From an uncultured Flavobacteriaceae bacterium (lineage in GTDB: Bacteria > Bacteroidota > Bacteroidia > Flavobacteriales > Flavobacteriaceae): a stretch of DNA of 64,000 nt. The notes under the pieces are model-generated. The model had not been told where the DNA came from. It was given only the letters and a program-made list of their open reading frames with translations, and ran no database searches. The DNA is taken from the NCBI GenBank assembly GCA_947487895.1, contig CANKYF010000007.1:131971-195970 (forward strand), given 5' to 3'. Positions 19,101 through 27,075 of this stretch are shown in pieces. Within the stretch, counting starts at the first letter, position 1, and each line of letters opens with the position of its first letter. Both the position numbers and the translations under genes were made by a program.

Positions 19101-20509
19101 CAATTATGCTAACTGCTTTTACAGATGTATTAGGTTTTTTACCAATGGCAATCTCAGCATCAGCTGGTGCAGAAGTACAACGACCTTTAGCAACAGTTGT
19201 TATAGGTGGCTTATTGACCTCTACATTATTAACCTTGTTTGTTTTGCCTATTTTATACCATTGGGTAGAAAATAAGTCTTTTAAATTTAAGACTAATAAA
19301 AAAGTAATAACAGCTACAGCAATACTAACTTTTATGTTTTTATTGCCAATAACAGGAAATGCGCAACAAATAAATGATACGTTGCCCGTTATTTCAATGC
19401 AGGAAGCTGTAAAACTGGCTAAAGAAAATTACCCAAGTTTAAAACAAAGACGGTTAGAAATCGATAAGCAACAACAGTTAAAGGGAACTGCCTTCGATTT
19501 TGGTACCACTCAAATTTTCACAGGTGGCGAAGAGGTTAATAATGGCTCGGGCATTTATACAACCATCGGTATTGGGCAATCCAATATTAATGTGTTCGGC
19601 ATTGCAACAAAACGAAAATTACAGGAGCAGCGTATTCAATTAGCGCAAAAAGCATTTCAACTTTCAGAAATAGCGTTGGAATTGGAAGTTAAGAAAGCGT
19701 GGTCAAATGCTTTTCAAAATAAAAGGAATTACACCCTATATAAAGAATTGGATTCTATTTATAACAATTTTGAAAAAGCGGTAGAATTGAATTATGAAGT
19801 CGAAGCCATTTCAAAATTGGAATATTCAGCAGCAAAAAACCAAGCCTTACAATTTCAGAATAAAAAAAGACTTGCTTATAGCGAATATGTTATTGCCTTA
19901 CAACAGTTGAATTTGTGGCTGGTTTCAGAAGAAAACTATACAGTTTCAGATGATTTAGATATCATCAACGAATTTGAAATGGAAGACTTCAATGTAGAAT
20001 CACATCCTTTATATAGCATTTCACAACTACAAGTGGCAGAAGCAGAAGCAAATTATAAAACTGCCAAAGCTGAAAACTTACCCAAGTTCAATCTTCAAGG
20101 CGGATTGCAAAAAGTAAACGGAAATTCTGGCTTTTATACTTATCAAGCTGGCATTTCAATTCCGTTTTTATCTGGTACAACCAAGGCACAGATTAGAACA
20201 GCAAAAATTGACAAACAAATTGCCGAAGCAAATGTCCAATTCAAACGAAAGGAAGTACAATCTAAATTTATGCAGGCCAAAGAAAATTATCAAAAATGGA
20301 AAAGCTCTTGGCTATTTTATAAAAATGAAGTTTTACCGCTTACCAAAGAACAAAAAACAGGAGCATTATTCGCTTATAAGGAAGGTGAAGTAGATTATAC
20401 AACATTTACGCAGCTTATAAAACAAGCCATTCAGTCGGAATTGGAAGCGCAAAACGCCTTAATAAATTATTTAAAAAGCACTTTTGAATTACAATATTTT
20501 AAACAATAG
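16175..20509 (+). CDS. CzcA-type RND efflux pump fused to a TolC-like outer-membrane channel
   Basis: 1444 residues. Residues 1 to about 1035 are a complete heavy-metal RND pump: the first helix with IINKIID, the GAIDFGIIVDGAVIIVEST segment of TM4 and the final ALLTSTLLTLFVLPILY-like helix. From about residue 1045 a second signal-like hydrophobic segment (ending GNAQQ) leads into a TolC-type helical protein of about 390 residues. Such fused pump-channel genes are common in Bacteroidota. The fused protein would have to be processed or span both membranes. The frame is uninterrupted, so this is a true fusion. Neighbours (Fur-type regulator, CPC ATPase) suggest zinc, cadmium or cobalt as substrate; this is inferred. 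Confidence 0.87.
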   Translation: MINKIIDFSINNKFIIGLLTLTIIGAGIWSMTKVPIDAVPDITNNQVQVITQAPNLGTEDIEQFVTYPVEVAMSNLPDVQEIRSISRFGLSVVTIVFDDDMGTYLPRQLVAEKLNEVKEQIPDGFGEPSMGPISSGLGEIYQYTLKVKPEYKDKYSVTDLRTMQDWIVQRQMAMVDGVVEVNAIGGKIKQYEVAVDPNELKAIGLTITDVFEALEANNQNTGGAYIEKNHQANFIRGEGLVRSLDDIKKIAIKNINNIPITIGDIAKVQYGAAIRYGALTQDGEGEVVGGLVMMLKGANSNNVIDNVKQRMAQIEKSLPEGVIIESLLDRSKLIGETTSTVATNLIEGALIVIFVLIFLLGNWRGGLIVASTIPLSLLFAFILMNVFDVWANLMSLGAIDFGIIVDGAVIIVESTVFLIASQLYKKKKLTSKERDDIASNASKKMMNAAFFGQLIILIVFLPILALEGIEGKMFKPMALTFIFAMIGAMVLCLTYVPMMSALILRAPKSDKKSYGDKFVHWVERKYQPLLEKALQKGKLIVGIAVVLFGITVFMFSRMGGEFIPQLDEGDIAFHAILKPGSSLSETIETTTKIEQIVKAKFPEVEKIVSRIGVAEIPTDPMPMDLADVFVILKPKSEWTTVETKDELIEEMKEAVEIIPGVNYEFTQPIEMRFNELLEGVREDIAIKLYGEDINILSQKAEEISNIIAGTEGIGDMKAEATTGLPQMTISYNRNKLAQYGLQVSTLNQIVQSAFAGGTAGVIFEGEKRFDLVVRLDSENRKDISDVQNLFINLPSGAQIPLREVADISYKAGPMQISRDNTNRRTYVGINVRGRDVKSLVTEIKSKLDDNLTLPSGYFIRYGGAFENLERASNRLQTVVPIALLLIFVLIYFALKSLPQTLMIYIAIPMATIGGVVALWLRDMPFSISAGVGFIVLFGVAVLNGLVMISGLNELKQEGVTNLKDRIIEGTKRRIRPIMLTAFTDVLGFLPMAISASAGAEVQRPLATVVIGGLLTSTLLTLFVLPILYHWVENKSFKFKTNKKVITATAILTFMFLLPITGNAQQINDTLPVISMQEAVKLAKENYPSLKQRRLEIDKQQQLKGTAFDFGTTQIFTGGEEVNNGSGIYTTIGIGQSNINVFGIATKRKLQEQRIQLAQKAFQLSEIALELEVKKAWSNAFQNKRNYTLYKELDSIYNNFEKAVELNYEVEAISKLEYSAAKNQALQFQNKKRLAYSEYVIALQQLNLWLVSEENYTVSDDLDIINEFEMEDFNVESHPLYSISQLQVAEAEANYKTAKAENLPKFNLQGGLQKVNGNSGFYTYQAGISIPFLSGTTKAQIRTAKIDKQIAEANVQFKRKEVQSKFMQAKENYQKWKSSWLFYKNEVLPLTKEQKTGALFAYKEGEVDYTTFTQLIKQAIQSELEAQNALINYLKSTFELQYFKQ

Positions 20510-20512
20510 ACA

Positions 20513-21718
20513 ATGAAAAATATATCATATAATATCCTAACTATAGTATTGCTATCCATTTTAGTAACAGCTTGTGGCAATAAAGAAAACCACAATAAGG
20601 AAGATGGACACTCTCACAATGAAGAAGTCAATAATAAATCTAAAGAGGAACACGATGAGAGTGAAGAAGTGATGCTATCAGCACAACAATTTGACGCATT
20701 AAAAATGAAAATTGATACCATTGCATCGCGAAATATGAGTGGTTATGTTGAAGCCAATGGAACGTTGGAAGTCCCACCGCAGAGTGAAGCTGCCATCACT
20801 TCGGTAGTTGGCGCTAATGTTGTTTCTATTGAAGTGATTGAAGGAGATAAAGTCAATAAAGGTCAAGTTGTTGCCTATTTGTCGCATCCAAATATTATAC
20901 AAAAGCAAACTGATTATTTGAATGCGTATAGCAATAGTAATTTTTTGAAGAAAAATTTTGAACGTCAACAAAAATTATATGATGCTGGTGTAGGTTCTGG
21001 AGCAAATTTCCAAAAGGCTGAAGCTGAATATGAAGCCTCAAAAGCAATGGTAAATGGAATGGCGGCACAATTACAGCTCTTAACTATTAGTACAGCATCA
21101 GTTCGTAATGGTACAATTGCACAACGCATCTCGTTACGCAGTCCAATTGAAGGTTTTGTTCAAAAAGTGGAGGTAAAGACAGGTCAATTTGTAGAACCAC
21201 AAACAGAATTGTTTGAAATAGTAAATACACATCACGTTCACGCAGATTTAATGGTTTTTGAAAAAGATGTTTATAAAGTTAAGAAAGGTCAAAAAGTTAC
21301 CTTTAGTATACAGTCTATTACAGAGGACGAACTTACCGCAGAAATTTATTCAGTAAGCAAAACCTTTGAGGATAATCCTAAAGCTGTACACGTTCACGCA
21401 GAAATTGAAAACAAAAAGGGTAGTTTAATTCCTGGGATGTATATTCAAGGAAGAATACAAGTTAAGAATACTGCAACCGAAGCATTACCAGAAAGTGCCA
21501 TTGTAAAGGAAGGTGATAGGTTTTATGTGTTTTCAGTAGAAAAAGAAAATGACGATTGGAGTTTTAAACCAATCGAAGTCATTTTAGGAGCAAAAGATGG
21601 CAATTGGTTGGCTGTAACGTTTTCTGAAGATATAGAACCAAATACAAAATTCGCCTATAACAATGCTTACTATCTTATTGCAGAAATGAAAAAAGGAGAA
21701 GCAGAACACGAACATTAA
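20513..21718 (+). CDS. RND pump periplasmic adaptor (CzcB-like) lipoprotein
   Basis: 401 residues. A lipoprotein signal ends with a Cys near residue 21 (LVTACG), followed by a stretch rich in His and Glu (about residues 23-50, HNKEDGHSHNEEV-like). The adaptor fold follows, with the lipoyl half (IEVIEGDKVNKGQVVAYLSHP), a coiled-coil hairpin (about residues 130-185) and the beta-barrel (LIPGMYIQGRI). It starts 3 bases after the fused pump gene and is followed by the Fur-family regulator 3 bases later. It would join the RND and TolC parts. Confidence 0.86.
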   Translation: MKNISYNILTIVLLSILVTACGNKENHNKEDGHSHNEEVNNKSKEEHDESEEVMLSAQQFDALKMKIDTIASRNMSGYVEANGTLEVPPQSEAAITSVVGANVVSIEVIEGDKVNKGQVVAYLSHPNIIQKQTDYLNAYSNSNFLKKNFERQQKLYDAGVGSGANFQKAEAEYEASKAMVNGMAAQLQLLTISTASVRNGTIAQRISLRSPIEGFVQKVEVKTGQFVEPQTELFEIVNTHHVHADLMVFEKDVYKVKKGQKVTFSIQSITEDELTAEIYSVSKTFEDNPKAVHVHAEIENKKGSLIPGMYIQGRIQVKNTATEALPESAIVKEGDRFYVFSVEKENDDWSFKPIEVILGAKDGNWLAVTFSEDIEPNTKFAYNNAYYLIAEMKKGEAEHEH

Positions 21719-21721
21719 ATT

Positions 21722-22138
21722 ATGCAAACAATAGAACAACTTTTAGAGTCAAAAAACATACGTGTTACGGCAATGCGATTACTTATTTATAAATTTCTTG
21801 CACAAAAGCAAGTAGCTGTAACATTAAGTGATGTAGAAAATGCTTTTGAAAAGGCGGATAGAACAACCTTATACAGAACAGTTAAAACATTTGAAGAAAA
21901 AAGTATTGTACATCAAATAGATGATGGGACAGGCATTACTAAATATGCGCTTTGCGAAAATGGCTGTAATTGCGAAATTGAAACCGATTTACACTTGCAT
22001 TTCCATTGTAATAATTGTAATGAGACTATTTGTTTAACAGACCATAAAATACCACAGATTAAAGTGCCAAATGGTTTTATTTCTGAAGATGTAAACTTGG
22101 TAGTAAAAGGTGTTTGTGATAAGTGTAGTGGTCAATAA
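21722..22138 (+). CDS. Fur-family metal-responsive transcriptional repressor
   Basis: 138 residues. The N-terminal winged helix (RVTAMRLLIYKFL and DRTTLYRTVKTFEEKSIVHQI) is the Fur DNA-binding domain. The C-terminal half carries a HLHFHCNNC cluster (about residues 93-101) and a CDKC pair near the end, the usual zinc and sensory ligands. It would bind as a dimer to palindromic operators when loaded with metal. It is the last gene before the operator at 22139 and is encoded in the operon that starts after the matching operator at 15639, an autoregulatory arrangement. A Zur-like zinc sensor is the best guess; Fur-like iron or other sensing is possible. Confidence 0.85.
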   Translation: MQTIEQLLESKNIRVTAMRLLIYKFLAQKQVAVTLSDVENAFEKADRTTLYRTVKTFEEKSIVHQIDDGTGITKYALCENGCNCEIETDLHLHFHCNNCNETICLTDHKIPQIKVPNGFISEDVNLVVKGVCDKCSGQ

Positions 22139-22175
22139 TTGCACTTCCGTTGCATACAATTTTACAGCATCTTTG
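22139..22175 (+). promoter_or_regulatory. Second TTGCA-N6-TTGCA operator, before the P-ATPase gene
   Basis: TTGCACTTCCGTTGCA at 22139-22154 has the same two TTGCA units at the same spacing as the element at 15639. A CATCTTTG at 22168-22175 sits at nearly the same distance downstream (21 against 20 bases to the end of TTTG). This lies 19 bases before the ATG at 22195. The pair implies joint control of the ATPase and of the pump operon. Confidence 0.5.
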
Positions 22176-22194
22176 AATTTAAGATTAGTAAATA

Positions 22195-24165
22195 ATGAAA
22201 AAAAAGAAACTCAATTTAAGAGATATAAAACCAAATTCTAAAAAAGAATATAGCCACGATGATGGTCATAATCATAATGGTTCAAAAAGTACTTCAAGTT
22301 TTGGAACCTACTTACCTGCAATTTTCAGTTTTGTAATGCTGATTGCAGGTATCGCTTTCGATTATTTTGATACGTTCCCCTTTTTCAAAGGTTGGATAAG
22401 GATAGTTTGGTATACAGTTGCATACATTCCTGTTGGACTTCCCGTGATTGAGGATGGATGGAAAAGCATTAAAAATGGTGACTTCTTTACCGAGTTTTTC
22501 CTAATGTCCATCGCAACCTTGGGCGCTTTTGCCATAGGCGAATATCCTGAAGGCGTGGCAGTAATGTTGTTCTATGCAGTAGGGGAACTGTTCCAGGCCG
22601 CAGCTGTAAAAAGTTCTAAAGATAGTATCAAAGCTTTATTAGATGTACGTCCAAATGAAGCCTTGGTTTATCGAGATAATGACTTTGCTTTGGTCAACCC
22701 AGAAACTGTCAAGATAGGTGAAAAAATTCAAGTTCGGGTAGGCGAAAAAATCCCTTTGGACGGTAAATTATTATCTGATAAAGCGTCGGTCAATACAGCT
22801 GCCATTACAGGTGAAAGCAAACCGGACACTATTGCCAAAGGCGATAAAGTATTTGCTGGAAGTATCAATCTTAATGGCGTAATCGAAATCGAGACCACCA
22901 AGGAATTTAAGGATAGTTCTATTGCCCGAATCTTAGATATGGTGCAAAATGCAACCGCCAGAAAGTCAAAAACAGAGTTGTTCATTAGAAAATTTGCAAG
23001 GGTTTATACACCTATCGTAGTTTTTCTTGCTATCGGGCTGACGTTTCTACCATACTTTTTTGTGGATGATTATACATTTCGTGATTGGTTATACAGAGCT
23101 TTGATTTTTCTTGTGATTTCTTGTCCTTGTGCATTGGTAATCTCTATCCCTTTGGGCTATTTCGGTGGATTGGGTGCTGCATCCCGCAATGGCATTCTGT
23201 TTAAAGGTGCATCCTTTTTGGATGCAATGACCAAAGTGAATACCGTAGTAATGGATAAAACCGGAACAGTTACGAAAGGGGTTTTCAAAATAAAGGAAGT
23301 TGTAAATACTTCAGCTTTGGCAGAAACGGAATTTATGCAATATCTGATGGCAATGGAAGAACAATCCACCCATCCAATTGCAAAAGCAATTTTAGAATAT
23401 AAAGCCGATGGTGCCGATTTTGAAGCTACCGAAGTATCTGAAGTTGCTGGAAAAGGATTGAAAGGAACGGTCAACGGAAAAACCGTTCTGGTCGGCAATA
23501 AAGCCTTAATGACTTCTAACGGTATTGAAGTTCAATCTGAAACCGATGGTATTGTAGAATCTATTGTAATGGTAGCTATTGACGAAAAATTTGCTGGCTA
23601 TGTTACCATTGCCGATGAATTGAAAGTGGATGCCCACCAAGCCATAAAACAAATCAGGGATTCGGGAATTTCCAAAGTCATTATGCTTTCTGGCGATAAG
23701 GATTCCATTACGCAGCAAATAGCTACAGAATTGAACATCGATTGGGCAAAAGGTGGAATGTTACCAGAAGATAAACTCAACGAAGTTGAAGAACTTAAAA
23801 AGCAGCCAGATACCAAGGTAGCCTTTATAGGTGACGGTATCAACGATGCACCTGTACTTGCCGCAAGTGATGTAGGTATTGCTATGGGCGGTTTGGGTAG
23901 TGATGTTGCCATCGAAACTGCGGATGTTATCATCCAAACAGACCAACCAAGTAAGATTGCTAGAGCAATTAAAATTGGTCGCTCTACCCGAAGAATCGTA
24001 TGGCAGAATATAGGTCTAGCATTTGGTGTGAAAGCAATAGTGCTTATTCTTGGCGCAGGCGGATTAGCGACAATGTGGGAAGCAGTATTTGCAGATGTAG
24101 GCGTTGCTTTGCTGGCTATTTTAAATGCTGTACGGTTGCAAAAAATGAAGTGGCAGGAAAGTTAG
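22195..24165 (+). CDS. CPC-type heavy-metal P-type ATPase (ZntA/CadA-like)
   Basis: 656 residues. There is no N-terminal HMA domain; a short HDDGHNHNG-type tail (about residues 20-29) stands in its place. TGES lies near residue 205, the CPC membrane motif near residue 310, DKTGT near residue 354 and GDGINDAP near residue 545. CPC plus the neighbouring RND operon and Fur-type regulator point to the Zn/Cd/Pb group. The ATG at 22195 lies 57 bases after the regulator stop and has its own putative operator. It would pump metal from cytosol to periplasm, where the RND pump can take it up. The substrate is inferred. Confidence 0.87.
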   Translation: MKKKKLNLRDIKPNSKKEYSHDDGHNHNGSKSTSSFGTYLPAIFSFVMLIAGIAFDYFDTFPFFKGWIRIVWYTVAYIPVGLPVIEDGWKSIKNGDFFTEFFLMSIATLGAFAIGEYPEGVAVMLFYAVGELFQAAAVKSSKDSIKALLDVRPNEALVYRDNDFALVNPETVKIGEKIQVRVGEKIPLDGKLLSDKASVNTAAITGESKPDTIAKGDKVFAGSINLNGVIEIETTKEFKDSSIARILDMVQNATARKSKTELFIRKFARVYTPIVVFLAIGLTFLPYFFVDDYTFRDWLYRALIFLVISCPCALVISIPLGYFGGLGAASRNGILFKGASFLDAMTKVNTVVMDKTGTVTKGVFKIKEVVNTSALAETEFMQYLMAMEEQSTHPIAKAILEYKADGADFEATEVSEVAGKGLKGTVNGKTVLVGNKALMTSNGIEVQSETDGIVESIVMVAIDEKFAGYVTIADELKVDAHQAIKQIRDSGISKVIMLSGDKDSITQQIATELNIDWAKGGMLPEDKLNEVEELKKQPDTKVAFIGDGINDAPVLAASDVGIAMGGLGSDVAIETADVIIQTDQPSKIARAIKIGRSTRRIVWQNIGLAFGVKAIVLILGAGGLATMWEAVFADVGVALLAILNAVRLQKMKWQES

Positions 24166-24248
24166 ATACTGCTTGATGCAGTAGCTTGAATGAAAATTTA
24201 GTGCAAAAAATAACCATTATATTTATAGGTCACAACAAGTCCTATTTT

Positions 24249-24734
24249 ATGATACATATAATCACAACAGGCGGTACTATTGAAGGGCTGGATTACGAAG
24301 CGGAAAAGAACATTAACCAAGAAAATAAAATCTCAATCGAAGATTTTTTTAGGTCGGCAAATGTTTCATTTTTCTATTCCGTTGAAAGTGTTTTGAATAA
24401 AGACAGCCGCTCTATAACAGATGAAGACCGCAAGCTTTTGGTTGAAAAAATCAAGGCTTCAAGCGCAGAAAAAATAGTATTAACCCACGGTACTTTCACT
24501 ATGGAAGATACCGCAAAATATATCGGAAAACTTAACCTAAAGAAAACGATAGTCTTAGTCGGCTCATTCGTTCTAGGCACGTCGATTGACACAGATGCAC
24601 CTTTTAATTTAGGTTACGCAATATGCTCAGTACAGTTTCTAAAGCCAGATGTATATGTGGCGATGAATGGTACAATATTTCATTGGAAGAATGTTACAAA
24701 AAATTTAGAAACCAACAAATTTGAGCAGCGATGA
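24249..24734 (+). CDS. Asparaginase-like protein, N-terminal domain only
   Basis: 161 residues from the ATG at 24249 (MIHIITTGGTIEG). The frame extends to a TTG at 24186, but the family always begins with this strand. The TGGTIEG start and the LTHGTFTMEDTA segment (about residues 78-89) correspond to the two Thr-containing catalytic motifs of L-asparaginase (the usual form is HGTDTM; here F replaces the Asp). The C-terminal domain of a normal asparaginase of about 330 residues is absent, so the gene is half-length. The coding sequence is intact, so it may be a dedicated single-domain family rather than a pseudogene. It stands between the ATPase and the LuxR-type regulator. Confidence 0.7.
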   Translation: MIHIITTGGTIEGLDYEAEKNINQENKISIEDFFRSANVSFFYSVESVLNKDSRSITDEDRKLLVEKIKASSAEKIVLTHGTFTMEDTAKYIGKLNLKKTIVLVGSFVLGTSIDTDAPFNLGYAICSVQFLKPDVYVAMNGTIFHWKNVTKNLETNKFEQR

Positions 24735-24743
24735 AAAAGATAA

Positions 24744-25661
24744 ATGTTTGGAACATCAATACATTGGACTACTTTCTTTTATCTATTATTAGATACGGTC
24801 ATTGTATTGTTTACATTCTACTATTCAACCCGAAAAGAATCAAGTGGCTATAAAAGGTTTTTGTTATTGGGTTTTCTTTTTATAAACTACAATCTAACTG
24901 GTGGGTTTCTACCCATTGAAAATTTTCCTGGGCCATTAATTCTTCAGTATATAATAACGTATGGGGTGGCTATTGCTTTATGTGTTTATATTGTTTATTA
25001 TCTCTATAAGGAATATGATATTGTAGTTTTAAAATATCACGCTTCAATCAGGAATCTAGCTGTTTTGACATCGGGAAGTTTTATTGTCCTGTTCTTAATT
25101 CCTTACTTCTTTACCTATTCCTTGGATTCTTCGAGGTTGCTTTTTACCATACCCATTTCGATTCTTGCCTTTGTATTCTTAGGAATGTTTTACGAGAGGA
25201 TTTCCAATCCAAGCAATCCAAATGAATACATCTTACGTCGTAATAGATTATCTATGATAAGCGTTACGAGTATTGCCCTGTTACCGATATTGACCGTAAT
25301 AGGTGATTTTCAATGGTTGACTTTTACGGTTATGAATTTAGCTTTCTATGCCATAACTATTATTGAGATAGATAGACACCTTTACTTTTTAGAAAATAAG
25401 ACTAAAATGTACGAGGTATTTGCTATGAGCAAGGAACAGGCAATCAACTTAGCTGACACTAGAATTATTTATGAGAATTTAACCAGAAGAGAAATAGAGA
25501 TTACATTGTCAATTCTAAGCAATCGTAGCTACAAGCAAATCGCCAAAGAAATGTTTATTGCAGAAAGCACGGTTTCAAAACACGCCTCAAATATCTACAA
25601 AAAAACAGGTGTGAAAAATAGAAGGCAATTTATCAGTCGTTACCGAAAAAAAACGAAGTAG
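24744..25661 (+). CDS. Membrane-anchored LuxR-type transcriptional regulator
   Basis: 305 residues. The first about 225 residues contain roughly six or seven hydrophobic segments (for example TTFFYLLLDTVIVLFTFYY and ILQYIITYGVAIALCVYIVYYLY), and the C-terminal 65 residues are a LuxR-type HTH (LTRREIEITLSIL then YKQIAKEMFIAESTVSKH). No receiver or periplasmic sensor domain is visible, so the membrane part may sense a signal directly. The gene is 9 bases after the asparaginase-like gene and just ahead of the ACCGTA operators and rteC. It could bind those operators; that is inference from proximity. Confidence 0.72.
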   Translation: MFGTSIHWTTFFYLLLDTVIVLFTFYYSTRKESSGYKRFLLLGFLFINYNLTGGFLPIENFPGPLILQYIITYGVAIALCVYIVYYLYKEYDIVVLKYHASIRNLAVLTSGSFIVLFLIPYFFTYSLDSSRLLFTIPISILAFVFLGMFYERISNPSNPNEYILRRNRLSMISVTSIALLPILTVIGDFQWLTFTVMNLAFYAITIIEIDRHLYFLENKTKMYEVFAMSKEQAINLADTRIIYENLTRREIEITLSILSNRSYKQIAKEMFIAESTVSKHASNIYKKTGVKNRRQFISRYRKKTK

Positions 25662-25686
25662 CATTATTCCAAGTATTAGAACGATT

Positions 25687-25726
25687 ACCGTAGGAAAATA
25701 CGGTTCATTCCGTACATATCTACGGT
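25687..25726. promoter_or_regulatory. Two tandem ACCGTA-N6-TACGGT inverted repeats upstream of rteC
   Basis: ACCGTA at 25687-25692 faces TACGGT at 25699-25704. The next copy (CCGTA at 25710, TACGGT at 25721-25726) is 22 bases further on, two helical turns. Each has a 6-base spacer. Such an arrangement is typical of side-by-side dimer binding sites. Further copies with a 1-base spacer lie at 26801 and 26939. Confidence 0.55.
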
Positions 25727-25877
25727 GTAAAATGCAGGTCTTTAATAAATATGTTAGTATTTTTCAATTGTTCTTTAGTTTCTCCTTGTCATAAAAACTT
25801 TTTTTTTAAAAGTACCTGTCCTAAACATCAGCAATCTAAAGAACTCTAGAGACAACTAACTACCCAATCTAAAATTA

Positions 25878-25904
25878 CCATCATAATGATGGGGCTTAAC
25901 CGTA
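25878..25904. promoter_or_regulatory. Palindrome CCATCAT-A-ATGATGG plus an ACCGTA half-site at the rteC start
   Basis: The 15-base palindrome is at 25878-25892 and a lone ACCGTA half-site is at 25899-25904, only 8 bases before the rteC start. Occupancy here would be expected to affect translation initiation or transcription of rteC. The function is inferred. Confidence 0.4.
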
Positions 25905-25911
25905 TTTATGG

Positions 25912-26754
25912 ATGCAAATGGATTTAGAAACATTAGGCAAAAACCTTCTCGTTGAATTAGATGGGATAAGGCTCGAAAATCTACCGATTTTAGAACAATC
26001 CTATCGTTCTATTGAGTTAAGCAGAAATTTACTTAGTACGTTTAAAAGAAACATTTTGGTCAATAATTTTGAAAGTATCAATGAAGAAATAATTTTCTTT
26101 AAAAAAATCAAACAAATCCCGTTAGTTAAACTTATATACTTCTCCGAGATACATTCTTTTGAAGTTCAATTCCCTAAAGTTGACAAAACGGCTCAATTAA
26201 AATTTGTTAAAAAGAAGATAAATAAGCTCAATCGTTTTTTTCTGTATAACCTTGATTTTGGACAATATGTGAATTCTGGAGCAACTCACTTTGATAAAGC
26301 GTACTACACGCGTGACCATATGGAAACCTACCGTATCACTACATCAAAATTTTATTTCCAAGACCCAGATTTTTGCACTCCAAGAGATATGCTTTTAGGT
26401 AAATTCAAAGCCTTTGTTGCCCTTGTGAATTATATGGACTTAAAACAAGAAGGAATCAAAAACGGTCTGAATGGGAAAAAAATTATGAAAAATTCAACTG
26501 AAAAAATCGATTGGCCATTTACTAATACAGATTGGGTAGAAATGCTATATGCGTTATGCTCTGCTGGAATGGCTAAACAAAATGGTCTAAGCATCATCAA
26601 AATATCAAAAATTCTACAAGAAGTATTTGACTTTACTCCTAAGGAAATCTACAAAACCTTTCAAGACATCAAAAATCGCAAAAATAGCCGGACATTGTTC
26701 CTTGACCAGCTGACTGCTTCTCTACTTTCAGAAATGGATAAAAGTGAGGAATAG
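25912..26754 (+). CDS. rteC: RteC-like excision regulator of the conjugative element
   Basis: 280 residues; a second ATG two codons later (25918) would be an equally good start. The sequence has the RteC plan: an N-terminal helical half with YRSIELSRN and a C-terminal half with DWVEMLYALCSAGMAKQNG and a FTPKEIYKTFQDIKNRKNSRTLFLD winged-helix-like end. In CTnDOT, RteC activates the excision operon by binding inverted half-sites upstream of its promoter. Here it is preceded by tandem ACCGTA inverted repeats and followed by two more palindromes before the next gene, matching that logic. No two-component pair rteA/rteB is seen; the LuxR-type membrane protein upstream may replace them. Confidence 0.82.
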   Translation: MQMDLETLGKNLLVELDGIRLENLPILEQSYRSIELSRNLLSTFKRNILVNNFESINEEIIFFKKIKQIPLVKLIYFSEIHSFEVQFPKVDKTAQLKFVKKKINKLNRFFLYNLDFGQYVNSGATHFDKAYYTRDHMETYRITTSKFYFQDPDFCTPRDMLLGKFKAFVALVNYMDLKQEGIKNGLNGKKIMKNSTEKIDWPFTNTDWVEMLYALCSAGMAKQNGLSIIKISKILQEVFDFTPKEIYKTFQDIKNRKNSRTLFLDQLTASLLSEMDKSEE

Positions 26755-26800
26755 TCGATAATTCGTTTTGTTCAATCCCTTTTTTAATATTTAAAAAATG

Positions 26801-26951
26801 ACCGTACTACGGTTGACCTACGATAATTACATTCTGCACCTGTTTCCCATGAAATTTAGTATTATTTGCGGGTATATTATTAAAAGAATAGCCTCAAACA
26901 TCACTAAAACATATCAAATTTCAAAATGTTAAATTTTGACCGTAGTACGGT
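26801..26951. promoter_or_regulatory. Two ACCGTA-N-TACGGT palindromes between rteC and the HTH gene
   Basis: ACCGTACTACGGT at 26801-26813 and ACCGTAGTACGGT at 26939-26951 are 13-base palindromes with a single-base centre, 138 bases apart. They use the same half-site as the repeats at 25687, but with the halves adjacent. The whole gap from 26755 to 27075 (321 bases) has no gene; apart from these sites and the terminator-like hairpin at 27017, I see nothing else in it. Confidence 0.55.
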
Positions 26952-27016
26952 TGTACTGGGGAATAAAATCCATTAAAGCTATTCAAATTTGTAGAACGAA
27001 AGTCAAATCAGGTTAA

Positions 27017-27058
27017 GGGCTATCAATTAAAAGTTTAAAATCATTGATAGTCCTTTTC
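27017..27058 (+). terminator. Intrinsic terminator-like hairpin ahead of the HTH gene (possible attenuator)
   Basis: GGGCTATCAAT at 27017-27027 pairs with ATTGATAGTCC at 27043-27053 over 11 bp (one G-T pair), and TTTTC follows directly. It lies 18 bases before the ATG at 27076. It may end rteC transcripts or attenuate transcription into the excision/mobilisation genes. Confidence 0.55.
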
Positions 27059-27075
27059 TTTAAAATCGTTCTATT

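Noticed and set aside
24167..24183. Hairpin TACTGC/GCAGTA after the P-ATPase gene as a terminator
   Set aside because: The stem is only 6 bp and no T-run follows, so termination is unlikely.
24186..24248. N-terminal extension of the asparaginase-like protein from a TTG
   Set aside because: The 21 extra residues have no family counterpart and the ATG at 24249 begins the conserved first strand.
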